DNA of 42,051 nt, taken from positions 1 to 42,051 of the forward strand of contig WTCM01000113.1 of NCBI GenBank assembly GCA_013138595.1, given 5' to 3'. The notes below the pieces were generated by a model. That model was not told the DNA's origin. It ran no database searches and saw nothing but the letters and a program-made list of their open reading frames with translations. This stretch comes from Methyloprofundus sp. GTDB lineage: Bacteria; Pseudomonadota; Gammaproteobacteria; Methylococcales; Methylomonadaceae. A program made the translations under genes and the position numbers. Below are positions 39,910 to 42,051 of this stretch, one piece after another (position 1 is the first letter of the stretch; every line of letters starts with the position of its first letter).

Positions 39910-40653
39910 CTAAATAAAACACGGCTTCCCTCTAAACTCCGCTGGAACGCTTCCTTCGCTACAATAATCCCAGACAAAAACGTGCTTATCAAAAGTGGGC
40001 TTTAAGACCAGTGTTTTATCTGTACTGTCCAAAGTGTAATAATTCGGATAAGAAAAATTAAGTCGACTCACATAAGTAATCACTATCCTGCCCCCCGTAG
40101 AAATAGAAAGATCTTTTACATTTCTAAGCTTTAAGTCAGCCAATATTTTTGCACTTATATCGCGATTATGTGCAGGAAATACTTGATGCTGTAAAAAGTA
40201 ACTTTCAATTTCCTGCTGTAATGCATTAACAGAGTGAATACTTTCTCTAACCGTTGATTTAGCGGCATAACTTACATGAGTCGCAGGCATAGCAGTCGCT
40301 GCCAATATACCTATTATTGCCACGACTATCATCAGCTCCAATAATGTTATATTGGGCTTTGTCACATATTGTTTTTGAAGCAAATTATCGATTAAAAGTT
40401 CATCATCAAGATAAGCTTTAATAATATAGCCACTACTCGAAAATAGGGTGCGAAAATCAGCACTAAACTCAGATTTAAACATCAGTTTTTTTAGCTGCCC
40501 ACCCACCTGAATATCTAAAGTTCTCAACAACTTTAAATTAAAATTCCTGGTTCTAAATATTTCCTCTCCATTCACACGATAGACTTCCAGCCCTGTCATC
40601 GACCACAGGCATTCTATTTCTATCTCTGGATTGATTTGAAAATTAACAATCAT
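39910..40653 (-). CDS. Type IV pilin-like protein with ~100-aa N-terminal extension
   Basis: ITLLELMIVVAIIGILAATAMPA pilin helix at about residue 104, preceded by a beta-rich hydrophilic segment. Confidence 0.75.
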   Translation of the reverse strand: MIVNFQINPEIEIECLWSMTGLEVYRVNGEEIFRTRNFNLKLLRTLDIQVGGQLKKLMFKSEFSADFRTLFSSSGYIIKAYLDDELLIDNLLQKQYVTKPNITLLELMIVVAIIGILAATAMPATHVSYAAKSTVRESIHSVNALQQEIESYFLQHQVFPAHNRDISAKILADLKLRNVKDLSISTGGRIVITYVSRLNFSYPNYYTLDSTDKTLVLKPTFDKHVFVWDYCSEGSVPAEFRGKPCFI

Positions 40654-40761
40654 AACGATCCCCCTGTTTAAGTCATTAGAACAAAACCAAGCAAACTCAC
40701 TTTACAACTTTCAATATACGCAAACAAAACTCGCAAAACAATCATTTATCAAACTTACATT

Positions 40762-40776
40762 TGATAATCATTCTCA
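40762..40776. promoter_or_regulatory. Putative Fur box
   Basis: TGATAATCATTCTCA, one mismatch from the 7-1-7 palindrome TGATAATNATTATCA; 44 nt upstream of the porin-like start. Confidence 0.68.
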
Positions 40777-40819
40777 TTTATATTAAGATAATCATAACTT
40801 TTACTTTATCGTTATACTA

Positions 40820-42051
40820 ATGAGAAAATTATCATATCCGGCACTTGCCTTATCCAGTCTATTAACCACTACCTCGCCAGCTTACGCCATTACTGCCGAT
40901 GAACTCGCTGAACAATTTGAAGCTTATAAAGTTCAACAAGCCGAAGAATTTAATAAGCTACGCCAAGAAAATGAACAATTAAAATCAACAAACTCGGCTC
41001 TAAAACAACAACTCGATAACACCAGCCAACAAGTTGAAAACAATACTTTAGCGGTAGAAGTCATCAGCGACGAAGTTGAATCCACAGAAGCAAGTACAGG
41101 AAGTAACTGGTACGATAGAACAACGATTGGGGGTTATGGCGAATTACACTATGGTAATTACGATTCTAGCGATCCAGGTCAACAAGTTGATGTCGTTGAT
41201 TTTCATCGTTTTGTACTCTTTTTTGGGCATGAATTTACCGATAATTTACGTTTTTTCTCCGAGATAGAATTAGAACATGCGATTACAGGGGATGGCTGGG
41301 CAGGTGAAGTTGAACTAGAACAAGCTTATATCGAATATGATATTACCGAACAGGCAAGTGCTAAAGCAGGTCTCTATTTAGTCCCTATTGGAATTATGAA
41401 TGAAACCCATGAACCCCCTACTTTCTATGGGGTGGAACGTAATGATGTAGAGAAATATATTATTCCTTCTACGTGGTGGGAAGCGGGCTTAGGTGCACGT
41501 TATCACTTTGATAATGGCATTGGTATACAAGCAGGAGTCACTTCAGGTCTAAATGCCGCTAATGGTTATATTCGTGGCGCTCGGGGCAAGCTCTCTAAAC
41601 AATTAGTCAAAAGTGGTGCCGTTTATGGTGGGCTTAAATATACAGGCTTAGCAGGCTTAGAATTAGCCGCAAACTTCAATTACCAAATGGATATGGATCA
41701 AGGGGTAGGTCATACCATGGGCGGCGGGGTATTATCCGAATTCCATGCGATTTATAGCCATGCTTTAGGTCCTGGTACGGCAATGGCTAAAGCCCTATAC
41801 TCACGTTGGGATATTAGTAAATCTGCTTATAGTGGCGCAGGGACTCAATACGGTTGGTATATAGAACCCTCTTACCGAATCCCTACCTTTCTCGGTGATG
41901 TCGGTGCTTATGGGCGTTATCAACAGTTAGCTTATTACAAAAATAGCAAGCGTACCTTTGGTAAGTGGGAATTAGGTTTGAACTACTGGCCACATGAGAA
42001 TGTCGTGGTAAAATTTGATTACTTTGAAAAAAACCCAACAGATGGATCGAG
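40820..42051 (+). CDS. Porin-like outer-membrane beta-barrel protein with N-terminal coiled coil, 3' truncated
   Basis: Absent from the ORF track. Reads MRKLSYPALALSSLLTTTSPAYAITADELAEQFEAYKVQQ...TIGGYGELHYGNYDSS...GLYLVPIGIMNETHEPPTFYGVERNDVEKYIIPSTWWEAGLGARYHF... with no stop to the window end. Confidence 0.85.
   Translation, partial: MRKLSYPALALSSLLTTTSPAYAITADELAEQFEAYKVQQAEEFNKLRQENEQLKSTNSALKQQLDNTSQQVENNTLAVEVISDEVESTEASTGSNWYDRTTIGGYGELHYGNYDSSDPGQQVDVVDFHRFVLFFGHEFTDNLRFFSEIELEHAITGDGWAGEVELEQAYIEYDITEQASAKAGLYLVPIGIMNETHEPPTFYGVERNDVEKYIIPSTWWEAGLGARYHFDNGIGIQAGVTSGLNAANGYIRGARGKLSKQLVKSGAVYGGLKYTGLAGLELAANFNYQMDMDQGVGHTMGGGVLSEFHAIYSHALGPGTAMAKALYSRWDISKSAYSGAGTQYGWYIEPSYRIPTFLGDVGAYGRYQQLAYYKNSKRTFGKWELGLNYWPHENVVVKFDYFEKNPTDGS

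Overview
A 42 kb, AT-rich bacterial chromosomal window, probably gammaproteobacterial (inferred from gene content only). Both ends are truncated inside genes: a SNF2-type helicase on the left and a porin-like outer-membrane protein on the right. The right-end gene is missing from the supplied ORF track. Housekeeping blocks include phoB/phoR, an S41 (CtpA-type) protease, a TSUP transporter, a DUF502 protein, a FetB-like permease, a DciA-like protein, yhdP, a nitrilase, tldD/pmbA, a monothiol glutaredoxin, argD-argF, ilvD and argA. Two accessory regions stand out. (1) An orphan T6SS vgrG/effector module on the minus strand (3.7-12.1 kb): VgrG with a 16-residue tandem-repeat tail, DUF6484, DUF2169, a KS-fold protein that seems to lack its catalytic residues, a PAAR-like (DUF4150)-AHH/HNH nuclease effector, an acidic beta-propeller-like protein and a TIGR02270-like HEAT protein. 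(2) A small toxin-antitoxin/defence-like island between ilvD and argA (34.2-38.0 kb): GIY-YIG-like protein, FitAB/VapBC-type TA, a Fic toxin with an overlapping small antitoxin, and a PLD-like protein whose 5' end is duplicated on the far side of the Fic module. The intergenic DNA is rich in REP/REPIN-like palindromes of several families, three of which appear to be embedded in larger composite elements. Also noted: a Pho box before phoB, a near-consensus Fur box before the porin-like gene, a 20-bp dyad before a possible RHH regulator, and a pilin-like protein with an unusual N-terminal extension. All product names are judged from sequence motifs by eye; no database search was run.
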